From Ficedula albicollis (taxonomy: Eukaryota; Chordata; Aves; Passeriformes; Muscicapidae): a stretch of DNA of 64,000 bases. A program made the translations under genes and the position numbers. The DNA lies in assembly GCF_000247815.1 (NCBI RefSeq), contig NC_021675.1, forward strand, positions 63,018,468 through 63,082,467. Reading direction: 5' to 3'. The number at the start of each line of letters is the position of its first letter. Position 1 is the first letter of the stretch. The notes beneath the pieces were generated by a model. It had not been told where the DNA came from. It did no database searches and worked only from the letters and a program-made list of their open reading frames with translations. Shown here piece after piece: positions 23,152-36,800 of this stretch.

Positions 23152-26100
23152 TCATAGGCAGATACCTTGGTTATACACAAATATCACAGGCCATTTATAT
23201 AGGAGAGACACCAAGCAGCCTGGTCTGTGCCCCAGCAGCTCTTTGGCCAGCACTGGAATATCCCATACCTTGCTTAGCTTCTTGGTTCCTGCTGCAGCTA
23301 TAGGCTTCCTTCAGCCACGTCCCAAAATTCCCCTGCACAGCCCAGAATGACACATCTGGACAGAACAGTTTCTCAGCTCCACAGCTGTCTGTGGTATGCA
23401 GCTACTGGGTGATAGCCAGTTACCTTCTCTGCTGAGATAAGATCCCACACTATGGGAACAGTGCCTTGATGGCACCAAGGGCAGGGTGATGAGCTGTCAT
23501 CTCCCTCCAGCTGTGCCCCCACAGCCCTCCCTGGGCTGTACCAGCTGCAATTTCAACCAGCCAGCCACCTGCACCTACCACCTGGGCCCCAGGCACACAG
23601 ACCAGCTCTGGGAGCAGCCCCACTGTGGCTGGTCCTGCTCACAAAACCCTGCTTGTTTTCTGCCCAGTGCAAAGCAGGAAGGAGACCTCAGACCATGCTG
23701 CAACAGGGCAGGGACTCTCTCTCTCCATCTCTTTTAGGACTCACAGGTAAGGAGGCAAGAGATGCTCAGATCCTGGACTAATTGGGCCCAGCTGATACAA
23801 TGGGAAATGAGCAAAGAAAGGAGCTCAGACACCCACAGAAGAACCAGCCCTCATTTTAGCACTACCTAATCTCAAGAAAATCCAGACCTCCAGAGAGGCA
23901 TGCAAAGGTCCACAGATACAGGAAAAACATCACCTACCAAGAGAAAGTGGGACCTGGTGGGATGTGAAGGGACTCATGCACACACAGCTGAGCATCCTAC
24001 TCCTCCTTCCCACCAGGTGAGCTTGCCCTCAGTGATGCAGATCCAATTTAGTGATTCTCAGCTCCTCTTCTGACCTCAGCACTGAGCACCTGCTCCACCT
24101 TCTGCAAAGCCTGCTCTTACCTCCCCAGGTGGAAGGACAGAGCCTGTGTCACTGCCAATGACATCAGGCAGATGGGAAGTAGACATCTCTGGAGCAAAAG
24201 GCATCTTCCTTTAATCCTGGCTGCTGTCATAAGGGGTGTCTCTATCCTCCAGTCTCTCTCTCCTGAGCAGTCCACTTACTGCCCTCTTCCAATCCCAGTC
24301 AAACACAAAAAGTTCAGTTCAATATCACCCAGAGCACGTGACACTGACCAGCCCAGTTGAGTGCATCTAGTCACCAAGCTTGGCCCCAAAAGCATCATGC
24401 AATTGCTCTTCTTGCTTCTTCAAGTACCTCTTCTATTAAAGCAATGAGTGGTCACGGAAAGGCATTTCAGCTCCAGCAGAAACATCACTTTCCCCTGTGG
24501 CACCTTTTCAGGGCCAGTCTTCCTGCAAGAGAGACACTCCAAAATAAACAGGGCACAGGTGGGGTGTGCTTGGCCCAGGGGGGCAGGGGTCTCTGACAGC
24601 TCAGGAGATTTCTGCCATGTGCAAGCCAGGAATGGAGAGGATGGTTCTGGAGCACTCACTGGAGCACTGAGCAGAGAGGGTCTGGAAAGGGGAATAAGGC
24701 ACAAGAAACACCAAGGCAAAGATACAGACTAGACCAGGGTGTTTTACAGAATAAAGTCTGTGGCTGAGACCAAGAACCAACGTGGGGTGCAGGGAGGCTT
24801 TCCCCTCCCACACAAGATCTATCCTTTGATAACCAGGTACGGAATCCCCTAAACTCTCAGCATGGTGACAGCTCCTGGGGACAGTGGAAAAAATTGATGA
24901 GCACAACTACGTTATCACCCCAAGAATGAGCGACAGCTTGTTTGGTGAAGTGTTTTCAGGCTTTGTTTTGTTGCACCTACACACACCAGTTGCATGGCAC
25001 CACACCTCTTCCTTCAAAATGTCAGAGTCTTCCACTCCTAACAGTAACCACTGCAGGGGAAAATAGTGTGTGCTGGTCAGGGTAACTCCTGTGCAGTGGG
25101 GACTGCACTGCTCTGGCCTTTCTCCTCAACTCAGGTTGCCCCCACCTTGTCCTAAGTTTCCTCCTGGTGGTAGCTCTTTTGATAGGCAGGGGGCAAATAT
25201 TAATTTTTACCTCTGTGGTTTCCAGGTGACTCTCTCAGGGAAAGTTTACTGGAGCTTTAATCTTCCTGAAATGGCAGCAAGACTGAATAACCACTTCCTC
25301 TTAGCACAGCTGAGGAACTTGAAACGTGCAGTTGTTGCAAAACGGTGTGAGGACACTCTCCCTCCTGCCTCAGCTGTACTCTCCTGCATGCACCAATGCC
25401 ACTTGTTACACACACTGGGCAGTAACAAGGTTGGGAAACATTTGAGCAGTAAAAGCCACTGTGACAGCCTGTAAAGGCAGGCAAGTGCTACCTTTTACTC
25501 TTCCCTGCAGTCAGCTTGTGCCTTTGCACCCCCAGCAGCAGCAAACAACCCCAATCAGGCAGTCACCACAATCTATATCTGGACCTGTTTCACAGTCTGG
25601 GCAACTGAATGGTTTTGAGCCAAGCCCCCAAAGGATTCCTGCACTATAGGTACTTGCAAATACTTCTGTTTTGCTGCAGTAATGCAAAAACAGACAATAA
25701 CTTGCAACAGGTGTTCACAAAACTGATCTCTTAGGTTGCTTCTATAACCAGAGGGGCACATAATGCTCCCAGCACCCACAGAAAGGGACCCCAATACCTA
25801 TAATAAGGAGCTGGGCTTGTGTAACTCTTTAGCAGTTTTTCTGAATTTTTGAGTAGCCTTCTACAAGCTGGGGTGCACATTCTTAAAAGAGTTAATATTA
25901 AAATGGCTCATGTTTGACTGACTTGCAAAGTTCCAGCCTCCTCTATGCAACTTTCTACTTAAGGAAGGCAGAGGGCTGTGACTTAAGTTCTCCTTGTCAC
26001 TTGTTAAGTGACAACACAGGGCAACCCTGAAGTGCTTCTAGAGATGGTGCTAACACAAACCAGAACAAGTTTTGTGCAAACAGTGCAACTGTTTTGACAT

Positions 26101-27309
26101 CATTCCAGTGAGACAACCCTGTAATTTAATGGAAAAAGCCCTGAGACAGATACACTTGAAATCTCAGCCTCAGGTCACCTGTACAAATACTTTGTATTGT
26201 CACAGGATATAGACTCCATTGAGGCTCTTCTTTCCACATTATTGAACTGTTCCCTCCACTTGCATTTTTTGGCAGCCAGATTTGAAGTGCCCAGGCTGAA
26301 GAGGCTACTCTGGGGCTTGATGCACAGCTGTAGTTTAAGGTTGTACCCACATTCAGAGATAGCATACTTAAACAATTACAGTGATCATGCAACTTTTTAA
26401 GTGCACTATATAAATAACAAAACACAAACTCCCACCACCCTTGAAAGCTATAGTGACTAAAAATCCCAGCTATAGAACACAGAGCAAGTCTCCACTACAC
26501 CCAGCCCCATCCTATCACTTCTTGTCCACTAACAGGATGTGGTTCAAAACATGTCTTAATATATATGAACACTTCATTAGCACCTATTTCCAAGCAGGCA
26601 TGGTTTGAATAGTGAAAGTTCAGCTACAAATGAATTTATGGAGCACTTGTAGTGGCAACACAGCCTGCAAGTCACCAACAAGCTGTTGAAGGCTTCAATG
26701 CACCAAACCAGTACAACCTGTAGCTGCACAGTTGTTTATCCTGGTGCAATTGCTGCAATTCCTGATGCAATGGCTCATGAGTCAAGATGAGTCTAATCTA
26801 CACAAGAGGCTGACAGTCAAAGCAACAAATTCAGACTCCAGGGTAAGCAAATCCTTCACATTTAAAAGCCAGAATCTCTTCCAAGTAATATCTGTGGACT
26901 ACAGGTTTGGAAAACACCGCTTTGTGTGTCCTGGAGTTTGGGATTTCCACTCCAGCTCTGCAAGTGAGAGGTCAAAGAGGGAAAAGGATAATATAAACAC
27001 AACAAAAGGCTATAAAAGCTTATGGACTTAGAAGCCAAGACTGACCATAAAGGAAGGGGCTTTTAGGAAATAAACAGCAGAATATCTTTTAAGCATGGTT
27101 TAAATCAATAATGGAAAATTCTGTATGCATGCAAGAGTACTTCAGAGAAAAGGACAAGGGCATGGAGCCAGTACCCAAAGGAAACACAGAAAGAAACTTA
27201 CTGGAACTTCTGAACAAAGACAACAGGTCTAGGCATGAATTATTTGCCTAAGCCAAATTTATGACTGTCACAGTCAATGGAAAGTTTTCAAAATCCACAG
27301 AATAGCTGA

Positions 27310-27930
27310 GCTTGGGAAGAGGAAGGTTTGAAGATCATGCAGTACTGCATCCCCTACTCAAAGCAGGGTCAGCTAGAGCAGATTGCCTGAGGCTGTGGCC
27401 AGTTAAGGTTTTGAGCACCTCAAGGATGAAGAGTCTACAGTGTCTCTACCCAACCTACTCCTGGTTCAATCACCCTCACAGTAGAAAAGGTTTTCCTTTT
27501 GTTTAAATGGAATTTTGTATTTCAACTTGTGCCCCCTTGCTCTCTTGTTTTGCCATTGGAAACCACTGAGAAAATTCTGGATCCATCTTCCATACTGCCC
27601 CCACATCAGGTATTTACACACATTTGGAACATCCCTCTGAGTCTTCTCTTCTAAAGGTTGGGCAGTCTCACCTCTCCTTGTTTGATGGATACTCCAAGGC
27701 CTGAACTATCCTGGTGGTTCTTTCCTGGACTCCCTCCATGTCTGTCTCATGCTGGGGAGTCCAGAACCAGGCTGCTCCAGATGTGTCTCACTAGGGCTGA
27801 GCAGAGGGGAAGGATCATCTTCCCATGGTGGCAGTGCTCTGCCCAACAGCTGCCACCTTTAGTACGAGGGACACACCACTGGCTCATATTCAGCTTCCCT
27901 TCCAAGACTCCTGGGTTAACTTGAGCTTGA
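27310..27930 (-). repeat. CR1 LINE fragment, reverse orientation, about 0.6 kb
   Basis: Reverse-complement CR1 blocks follow in order: 'ccctactcaaagcagggtcag', 'ttgagcacctcaaggatgaag', 'caccctcacagtagaaaaggt', 'ccagatgtgtctcactagggct', 'gagcagaggggaaggatcat' and 'cactggctcatattcagctt'. This covers the 3' UTR and the end of the reverse-transcriptase ORF. It is diverged with stops throughout, so a dead copy. Confidence 0.85.
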
Positions 27931-29638
27931 GCTATTTGGCACTGGTCAAGAAAGGCAGAAATTAGTCTGTTTTTTATCTTGCCTCTCCTCTCTGACCCAA
28001 ACCCTGAGACAGATTTGATGTATTTATTTATTAACTATCACATTCACAGTATTCAAGATCTATATGTAAATTAATAAACCATAGAGATACAGAGGAGACA
28101 CTAAAACCTCAGCTAAAACACTAGACAAAGACCCTTATCTCAGGAATCAGTGCTGAATAATCAGAAAAACATCACACTCAGCATGGCTTTTAAAACAAGC
28201 ACTTCTGGAAGTGTTTAATTCTTTCTTAGACAACACAGTCCATTGTTGGCAGGGATGGATGGTGAAGAGGAAGAAATCTTCCACTTAATTTTGGCAGACT
28301 ACAGAAATTCCTCAATTCAAATGCACAGCCTTATTTTGAAAACTCAGCTAACAGACTGATAGAAAATGAGAGGGCCTTGAAAACCTGGGAGGTCTAATGC
28401 AGGATCCCATTTTATAGCCAAGGTCCCCTAAAGCACAGCAAGTTAAAATCCTAACAGAAGGATTCACTACACATACATTAGACTGTATGTCCTTCTGAAA
28501 CTCACATGTGTCCACACCACATTTAGGACCCTGATATTAAACTAAAAGATGAAAACAAAAGGAAGGACTCTAACTGAGAGAAAAGGACTGAAACCTGATG
28601 GAAGTGCAGAGTTCCTGCAGTTGTTACCAAAGTCAGCTGTAACAGAGCAGAAAACACAACAAGCATAAGTGGCAACAAAGGACCGTGAATTTAAACTAGG
28701 GATTTATGGGATACACTAGGTTTTTCAAAGTAATTAGGCTGCTGCTAATCATCAGAAAGTTTATAACAAAAAAAAAAACTGATTGAATTTTTTAAATTCC
28801 CAAAGAGACTCAGTCTTGTCTGGGAAGTAACGGATGAAACTCCACAAACCCAGAAAGGACAAACATCTTAAAAATGACAACAAACTAACTTCAATCTCCC
28901 CTCAAAAGAACAAGCAGATGACTTTTAGGTGCCTACCTGACAATAAGGAGGTGATTTATTCTTGACAAATTCATGTTGGCTGCTACTCATGGTGGAACTG
29001 CTGACTGTTTGTTTCCTCCTTTTTCAGTGTAACAACAGCCCTGGTGAGCAGAAGAAAAACAGTAGATACCATGAAATACAATGAGAGTTTCAATGTTTTC
29101 ACATGACATTTCAGTAAGTAAACTCTAAAAACCATCATCTTCAGGGGTGCAAAAACTGATGTGGAAGAATATACCAGCAAGGCTCCTTAAACATTGGTCC
29201 TAAACATAACAATGAGATATTTTCATTACTGCTTGGGGATGGGACAGACATGTATTAAATACACATGAAAAATACATGTGCAAATGCAAATAAAGTGCCA
29301 GTGCATAGGTTAAAGGAATCAGAATGGCTTTGGCAAATAGCTAGTTTGGAAAAAGATGGCAATTCAGCAAGTACAGACACAAATTTATATTGTTTGAGGA
29401 CAACAAACTGCACAAATATGTGACAAGGAATCACTAATGGGCTAATTCCTCAAAAAGGATCTGAGGCTGGATTGAGCCACAACCTGCTGTGAATAAGCCA
29501 GATATGAAAGAGAATAAGGAGAAGAGCTGTCAGCTGGATGTGAAGAATTCCTTCTACTCTGCTTGGGGTTAACAAAGCACAGATGAAGTACCACACTGTG
29601 CTTTGAAAATTGTACATCAAAAAAATCTGGGGAAATAC

Positions 29639-29661
29639 TACTACTACTACTAATAATAATA
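29639..29661. repeat. Trinucleotide microsatellite (ACT)n(AAT)n
   Basis: Five ACT units run directly into AAT units. Short simple repeat. Confidence 0.85.
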
Positions 29662-29721
29662 CTGGACTAAGAGCCACAGGACTTCAACAAAATAGTATAA
29701 AATATGACAGCAGTGCAGAAG

Positions 29722-29845
29722 ATTGAGGGAAGTCTGGCTACATCATTGTAGGATGCAAGGAAAACATGCAGTCCACCTCTTGTATTGAGGGAAGTCTGGC
29801 TACATCATTGTAGGACGCAAGGAAAACATGAAGTCCACCTCTTGT
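29722..29845. repeat. 62-bp tandem duplication, two copies
   Basis: Copies start at 29722 and 29784 and differ at two bases. The unit sequence is unrelated to the 62-bp duplication at 6377. Confidence 0.93.
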
Positions 29846-32429
29846 TTTTTTAGTACAGCAAATATAATTTGTTTCCCTGACTACCCTGAATAGAAAACTC
29901 CATGCAGTGTCCAGTTGGCCCCTAAAAAGTACTCTACCCCATTTTCCTGCCCCTGTGCTGGGTACTTCCCTCCTCTAAGGAGCCTTTGCAGCCTGTGGAG
30001 CCTGGAGCTCTCTGCCAGCCCTGCCCTGCTCTGGGGGAGCATCTCCAGGCCAAGCACAGGCATTCCCAGGGATGGAGCAATCCCCCTCTCCATTGGGAGG
30101 GCCAATGAGGAACTGAGGAACACATACACGAGCAGCTGCCTCCTGCCATGCTTCCCTCCTCAGACACAACTTTTGGTGTGCATCACAACCTTTGCAACAA
30201 ATCAAAGAGAAACTGTGCCATGCACTCTCTGCCAGAGCTGTCTGCAAAGAATCTCCAAAATCCATGTGTATATATGTAGCAGGAGAGTGTATATTGGATT
30301 AAATCATGAACATGTGTGCATCAACATCTGGTGGTAGGGCAGGAACCCTTCCTGCTGCAGGGCAATGCTCTAACAGACAAGCTGTTCAGGGATGCCTCCT
30401 CCATTCTGTCCTGATCAAGATTTTCCACTATATTCAGAAATCCTGACAGGGGGCTCAGACAGAGTATCTGGAAGGAGACCTGAAACTCACCTGACCTGCA
30501 GATGGGCCCACTCTTTACCTTGATCTTCTGGTTCACACAGCCTCTTTGCTTCTCTCTCATCTCCCCCAGTAGAATCGACAGCTCAGCTGAGATTGAGTTT
30601 CAAAAAAAGCTTTTTGGTTCTGCTAAGTTAGCTTGCTCCGAAAACACCAGATTTTCAAAACTCCCCGCTATCTCCAGGCCAGGTACTTTCACTTCTTTCA
30701 AAAATCTCATTCTGATTTCATAGATTCCTCAAATATTTTTATTTGGAAATTACTTGGTTCCATGTTTTGTGAAGTACATGTCTGGGAGCTGCATCACTTT
30801 CATGCATCCTCTAATCCAAAGACACAAAAGACAGACAAAAAATTTTGCATCCCCATTACACTAGTCAGGACCAGAGAAATTACAAAACCCATGATTCTTC
30901 CAGCTTCCTAAAGCCTACAGCAACACAACATCCAAGTTGTGCTGCCAGCTCCTCAGTTCCTCTTTGTGCCCACCTCCTCCCTTCTCCACCCTTCCAGGGT
31001 TAACCTTTTGTTCCTTTTTTTCCTTGGTTCCTGCACAAGCCTTTCCACTAAGCACCACCACCTTAGGGATGACTGAAATATGGGCTCCCATTGTTGGGCT
31101 CAGTAATTGTCATTTGATCAGTTTATACCTTCCTGCTCCTTGACACACTGGTGATGAAGTCACCTCAATATTTAATCTGGGCTGGGCTTTAATCAGCACC
31201 AGTGACTAATGTAAAACAATTGGAAACTAGAAAGAGAAAGGAAAAAAAAAGTATGCTCCCTGTGCCACCCCTCTATCTGGAACAAAAAAATCCCTGATCC
31301 CAGTGAACAAAGTTCCTGGATTTTTAATGCCTGGATCCAATTTCTCAGGCTCCACTTTCTAGATGTCAGCCTCACAGCAGCAGGCTTTAATAGGAGTCTC
31401 ATAGTGCTTATAGCTCCTACTGCTGCCTTAAGACACAGCTGAGACTGGAGTGACAGCATCCAAGAAGCTTCCACTGCCAGGGACTGCTGAGCAGCTCCAG
31501 CAGAGCAGCAGTGGGGCTTCAGCACCCACAGTGTGGGGGAAATGGGTCAGCATGCAGCAGCATGCAGGCAGGTCTGCAGCAGCAGAATATGGGCCAGTTT
31601 ACACCTTCCCAGTAACCCCAGGCTGCCCAGTTTGGTAAGGCTAAATAGGATCAGTGATACCAGCACATATCATTGACCTTTAAAGTTTCTTTTTGTTTCT
31701 ACATTCCCCCAAACCCACAGGTAGTTCAAACTAGTAAAGTCAAAGATGAAACTCCTTAGTTGCTGCAAAAATCACAGCATTTTCTATCCCTTAAGTGTAA
31801 TTTAGGGAAGGCTTTTGAAATCAAATTCCATGCATGCAAAACAGATTGGACTGTCAGGATCAGTTTCCTGCTTTTTTTCAGCTCCTCTTATGATCAGAAG
31901 AAGAAAGTGATTTGCTTTTGCAATACTGGGAATTATTGATATTCTGAAGCAGAGCTTGGGTGTTTTCCTTTGGAATCAGAAAAGAAACAAAAACAATTTT
32001 AGGGAAGATTTTCCTTTCCGTTTCTTAAGAGTTTGTGAGGGGAGAGAGGGAAGGAAGAAAAACGGGCATGGAGAGGACCAGTATAATAACAACAACAATA
32101 TAAACCCATCCTCTCCCTCTCTGACAAGTCAGCTTCTGTAAAAATCACAGGTCCTTGTCTTAACTGATATGGATTGGCACACTACAACAAACACAGCCTG
32201 AGCTGCTGCTTATAGGCAGAGTATCTCTTGTGAGTCATTCAGCAAACATCAAGTCCTTGGCTGTATCCAGGTTAGTTTTAAGCTCCCTGAAAAACCAGGG
32301 CAGGGATCAGGTGCCACGAAAAAGACAAAAAGCAGCTGGGAATAGGAGAGAGAAACCAAAGACGTTGTGCTAAACTATAAATCCGTATCTCATCAGCACT
32401 GTACAGCTGGGGTTGCCTTCTAATAAATT

Positions 32430-32890
32430 ACATAAAGACAACATACATCAGAAGGGGACCAAATAGATACAGAAAGACTTTAACCTAAGGAAAGATTAAA
32501 TAAGCTCAAACTTCTTAAGTAGGAAGAAAAATGACTGATGGGTGAAGTTTATCAAATCAGGACTGAGCAATGTGGTGAATGGAAGATTAGTACATGCTGC
32601 ATTTCATAATGCAGGGATTCAGTATCAATTGAAAAGAGATCCCCAAACAAACCCAACCCAAAAGGTCATTTCATTGGAAAAGGTATAATCAGATTTGGGA
32701 ACTCTCTGCCATGGGATGTTTTGGATGGCCAAAGGATAAACGGATTAAAAAATGACCAGATGAATTGAAGGAAGAAAGGTCTATTTGCTTTTAAGCACAA
32801 GTGTGGATGACAGGATCTGGCTCAGGAAGTCCTTAAATCACTAACTGACGAAAGCCAACAGGGAATCTTCAGGGAAATAAAATTAGAAAA
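32430..32890 (+). repeat. Old CR1/L3-like LINE fragment
   Basis: 'gggaactctctgccatgggat', 'ggatggccaaaggataaac', then 'gaaggaagaaaggtctatttg', 'gcttttaagcacaag' and 'ctcaggaagtccttaaatc' follow the order of the 3' part of older CR1 subfamilies in forward orientation. Divergence is high and the left border is a guess. Confidence 0.5.
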
Positions 32891-33734
32891 AGAACAAATA
32901 CACACTCATCAGTATATTATTCATTTTTCTTTTGTCCTCTGTCAGAGGCTGCTCTTAGATTCATTATCAGTTTTCATATTCTGGCACACACAAAAAGGGA
33001 ACAAAGCCCTGTACCTCTTCTTGTTCTGGGAGATTCCTACAGAAATTCCATCCTGGCCTGGGGGTTTGTATAACTGATTTTAGTCCTGTTCATTCTAGCT
33101 GTATCTGGGGAACTGACACATGAGAGATAAGAAACCAGATTCATAGATAACACAATTCACTTTGATGACTGTAAATCACCTGCTGGTACTCATGTAACAC
33201 CACTACAGCCCAACTACCTGAAGGACACTGTGAAATTATAAAGTGTCCAACATTGTGTAATGCTCTTCTGGATCCAGAGGCTCCTTTACCCAACTTATTT
33301 CTGTAAAACATAGCAAAAGGTCCAATCCAACTGAAAGGATAGACATCCCTATGGTACAAAGCAAGCAGAAATAGCTGATTTCAGGCCATTCATCTATCTT
33401 TCCTCCTTCCTTTAAAATCCCTCAAAGAATTCTAATATTTATTAGAAACAAGCAAACACCTGAAAAATTACCAGTTAGATTTTCTTTATTGCAAGCAACC
33501 TTCAGATGGTTTGTCCAGCAGAAGAAACATTTTGGTTAGTGTTTCAGCAGAGTGGTTCCTGGCACTATCAGCACAAAGCAAGGAGTCCAAAAACCTCCAG
33601 TTTTATACCACTGCTTTTAAGAAAGACTTTTAGGAGGAATTAATTGTAATAGCTTTACAATAAACACATCCTTTGATGAAGGTGCTTGGATATAGTGCCC
33701 TTTACAACAAGTATACTTTGACTACAGTCTGATT
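32891..33734. other. Intergenic, nothing recognised
   Basis: No exon, RNA or clear repeat is seen. Confidence 0.45.
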
Positions 33735-33888
33735 ATCATGGAGTGGTTTGGGTTGCAAGAGATGTTAAAGCCCACACAGTGCCAATCCCCTGCCACAGGG
33801 ATCACCACCACTAGATCAGGTTGGTCAAAGCCCCATCCAGCTGAATACTCTCAGGGAGGGGACACTCATCACTCCTCTGGCCAATTAC
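33735..33888 (-). repeat. CR1 LINE fragment, reverse orientation
   Basis: Starts at a 'catggagtggtttgggttgc' block, then 'aatcccctgccacagggatca', 'ccactagatcaggttggtca' and 'agccccatccagctgaatac'. A short and fairly recognisable CR1 3' end. Confidence 0.8.
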
Positions 33889-36800
33889 ATATCTTGATAT
33901 CCCTAAAAAAAAACCAAAACAGGAGAGTTCAAAGATACCTGTGGCACAACACATCCCTCTCCACCCATTTATCAGAGCTGTGCAGAATCTCTGAATGGAC
34001 TAGAGGAACCTAAACCTGAAATTTTTAGTATGTTCCTCACATCCTCTGCCCCCAGGATTTTTTCTGTGAATGCCCACTGAATAACCTGGAGGAAGACACA
34101 TGTATTGTGGTTTCCCATCTCCGCAGCAAAGTGAAATTCCCTTTGGTTAACCACCTGCTAGCTGTGTAACATGGCGTTTGCTTCGCAGTGAGCCTTAACC
34201 AACAGGCACACAGACATCACAGCTGTGCTGGGCTCACAGAACTCAACCACTGGAGATTCTTAACGTTGAAAATCCAGGGATTTTGCATCTATTTACTTGA
34301 GAATAGGAGCTGTTTCTTGCAGCTCTCTAAAGCTGCCCTCACTTCACCCCAGCAGTTTTACCCGGGTACTTTTGGCCATGACACGCAGGCGCACAGAACA
34401 TTCACTTCCTTCTCAGGCTGGCTGAAATTCCCTGATTTCATCACACGCCACTCGCTGTGACAGCCAGGACACCGCACAGGAAGCTGAGAAGCTCCCTTGG
34501 TAACGACAGCCTGAGGACAACCAGCTGCCTGGGAAATGACAACAAGCACTTTAATTTATTCAAACAGGATTTGCAAACAGCCATGCACGTGCGTGTGCAT
34601 AGAACACACATATTTATCATGAAACCTGAGGGGACAGATAGAAGTGTTTACTGCCACAGTTACAAACTTTTCCTAGAACATTGTGTTCTCAAACTTCCCA
34701 CGTCACAAAAACTCGCTGAAATGGGGAGCTCTCACCCCATCCAGCTTCATTTTTATTTGACCATAGGTTTTCAATCCATCCCAGGAATGAAAGTGCAGTA
34801 CTAGAATCCCATTAGTCACATCAAAACTATAACGCTGCCATGTTACTTAAATTGACATGTATTACATCTGTAGTAAATAGGTTAAAAAATCCTTCTAGAG
34901 ATTAGAAGAATCATCTCAAGTGATGTATTTCACCAATAACATCAGAAACTGAAATACTGAACTGGGGCTGAGGAAACCTAAGGGTTGGGGTGGGTTTTTT
35001 GTAATTTTGTTGTTTGGGGGGTGGGGGGGTGTCCCATTTAAATAACTTTATACACATCTGCACAGTGAGTCGGAAGAGCAGGAGGGAGTCCTGAGGTGTT
35101 CACCTTTAAAAACCAAACTGCCAGCCACAGGAACCTCGTGCAGAAATACCATCTGATTGTGATATTACCCTGCTTTCTACAGCTGAGCAGCTCTGTTCAT
35201 GTCTGCTTAGAGAAACCAGGAACCAAATCTCAGCAGCATGACTGGGAACACAGAAGGCCATATACAGCTCTTCATTCCTGGAAGATAAAGTGCACCTCTG
35301 GAAATGTTCCAATGAGCATCTCTAAACACACCAAGGCAATGTAACATTGCAGGGGCAGTTTCATCCATCCAGGGAACTAACCAAGGCTCCTCCTCTCACC
35401 AACCCACTCTGATTATACAGGAACAGGAGAGGATTTCCCACATTTCCTGCCAAGGAATGTAGAACATCACTCAGATCTGTTCCCAAGGTAGGAGTACTGG
35501 TGTCCAAAATAAAATCCCTGCATGTTAAAGGCTGTTACAAAACCATCAACATTCATGTAACCCCAAAGGGCTGGCGTCACTCTGTATAAGCAAGGGGACT
35601 CACAAGCAATGTGGAAATTCCATCCTTAAGTCACTGACTGCGACATCCTCTGGCAGTTTTCATCACCGGTACCTCACTCATCTCACAGTGGCCTCTTTTA
35701 TGGCTTCTTACTTGAACTCTCACATGTACAGTTTTTTTTCAGGTTCAGTGTGCAGCCAGAGGGTCAAGAGGTTTCTTTTTTTCTCCTTTTAAGCAGATTT
35801 TAAAATTCTTCTGGGTTTTTCCCCCAGTGTCCCCATCCAGAAACTGAATTATGTACCTGCAGTCAGAGCTGCCTTGTGCCAGACATTGTCTTGCAGTCAC
35901 ATGGCCATGTGGGTTATGTCACCTCTCCTGAACAGATTTCTGGTGCTGTCTCTCCCTGTGACCGGGGACTGCTTGTTGAAAAATGCAGGATGACATACAG
36001 CAGAAGTACAAACCAAAAATGGGCTTCAGATCATCTGAGATCGTATTCAGACCATCTTTTCTGAGCCCCAGAGACAGAGGTGTGAAGGCTACAGAGATGT
36101 AGGGCAGTGCTGAAGCATGAACAAATGACAGACCATGGCTGCTACATTCACTACATCAAATCACACTTCTCCCACACAAATCTCTTTCTTCTGCTGCCTT
36201 GGGATTCTCATACTTTTATACAGTTTCCTTTTTCACTCTGGCATGAGCTGCTGGCCCAAGACAGAAATGTACATTGTAATGACCTTTAACTCTGCAGAAA
36301 GTCAAGAGGAAGGATTAGGGAGGAAAAAAAAAAAATGAAACAATGTGTTTTCTCTCCATACATGCATCACAGCTCTTAAGCTTCTTTTCTCCATAAGTGT
36401 TAAATTCAATTGTTTTGGTCCTTCTCCTTACCAACAGGAGAGAAAATGAGACTTTGGAGATTGTGGAAGACACTGATAACTCTGGTGGAGACACCAGAGC
36501 AAGCACGACACAGAGGTGAGCTCCCACCTGCTGCCAGGGTGACACAGAAGAGAGGGGAGGTTGCAGCCACTGTGTGTAGAGAACACTGATCTCCAAACGT
36601 GCTGCAGCTCTGAGACAGTGAGGGCTGAAAGGTGTGCTCCAGCTCAGAAGGTTTGTCCATGGGCTCACAGCTCATCACTGCTCATTCCTGCCCTGGGAAG
36701 GCAAACCAAACCACCTCCCCACCTCAGATTCTGCCTGTGACAAGCACCAGCAGGAAAGGCAGCCCTGCAACACCCACACAGCTGCTTTCCATCTCCTGGA

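Larger units (their letters stand above)
18790..27309. other. Intergenic after TNIP2, no gene recognised
   Basis: Holds the 87-bp tandem duplication at 19021 and a T/G-rich simple tract at 23100-23150. The part 22.3-25.7 kb is clearly GC-richer than its surroundings and carries several chance frames (longest 169 codons, 22841-23350) without any domain. No splice-flanked exon with family resemblance was found. Confidence 0.5.
27931..32429. other. Intergenic, no gene recognised
   Basis: Contains the 62-bp duplication at 29722 and short trinucleotide tracts at 29639-29661. Frames in 29881-30337 run on both strands, which is a sign of a stop-poor GC-rich patch, not of a gene. Confidence 0.5.

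Noticed and set aside
22841..23350. 169-codon plus-strand frame
   Set aside because: Runs through a T-rich simple tract (translated as F/V/L runs), with frames on the other strand equally open; no motif.
24779..24800. Sequence resembling a retroviral primer-binding site (ccaacgtgggg)
   Set aside because: No LTR pair, no gag or pol sequence and no polypurine tract nearby; a chance match.
25070..25474. 134-codon plus-strand frame
   Set aside because: No recognisable family and competing minus-strand frames in the same place; a stop-poor GC-richer patch.
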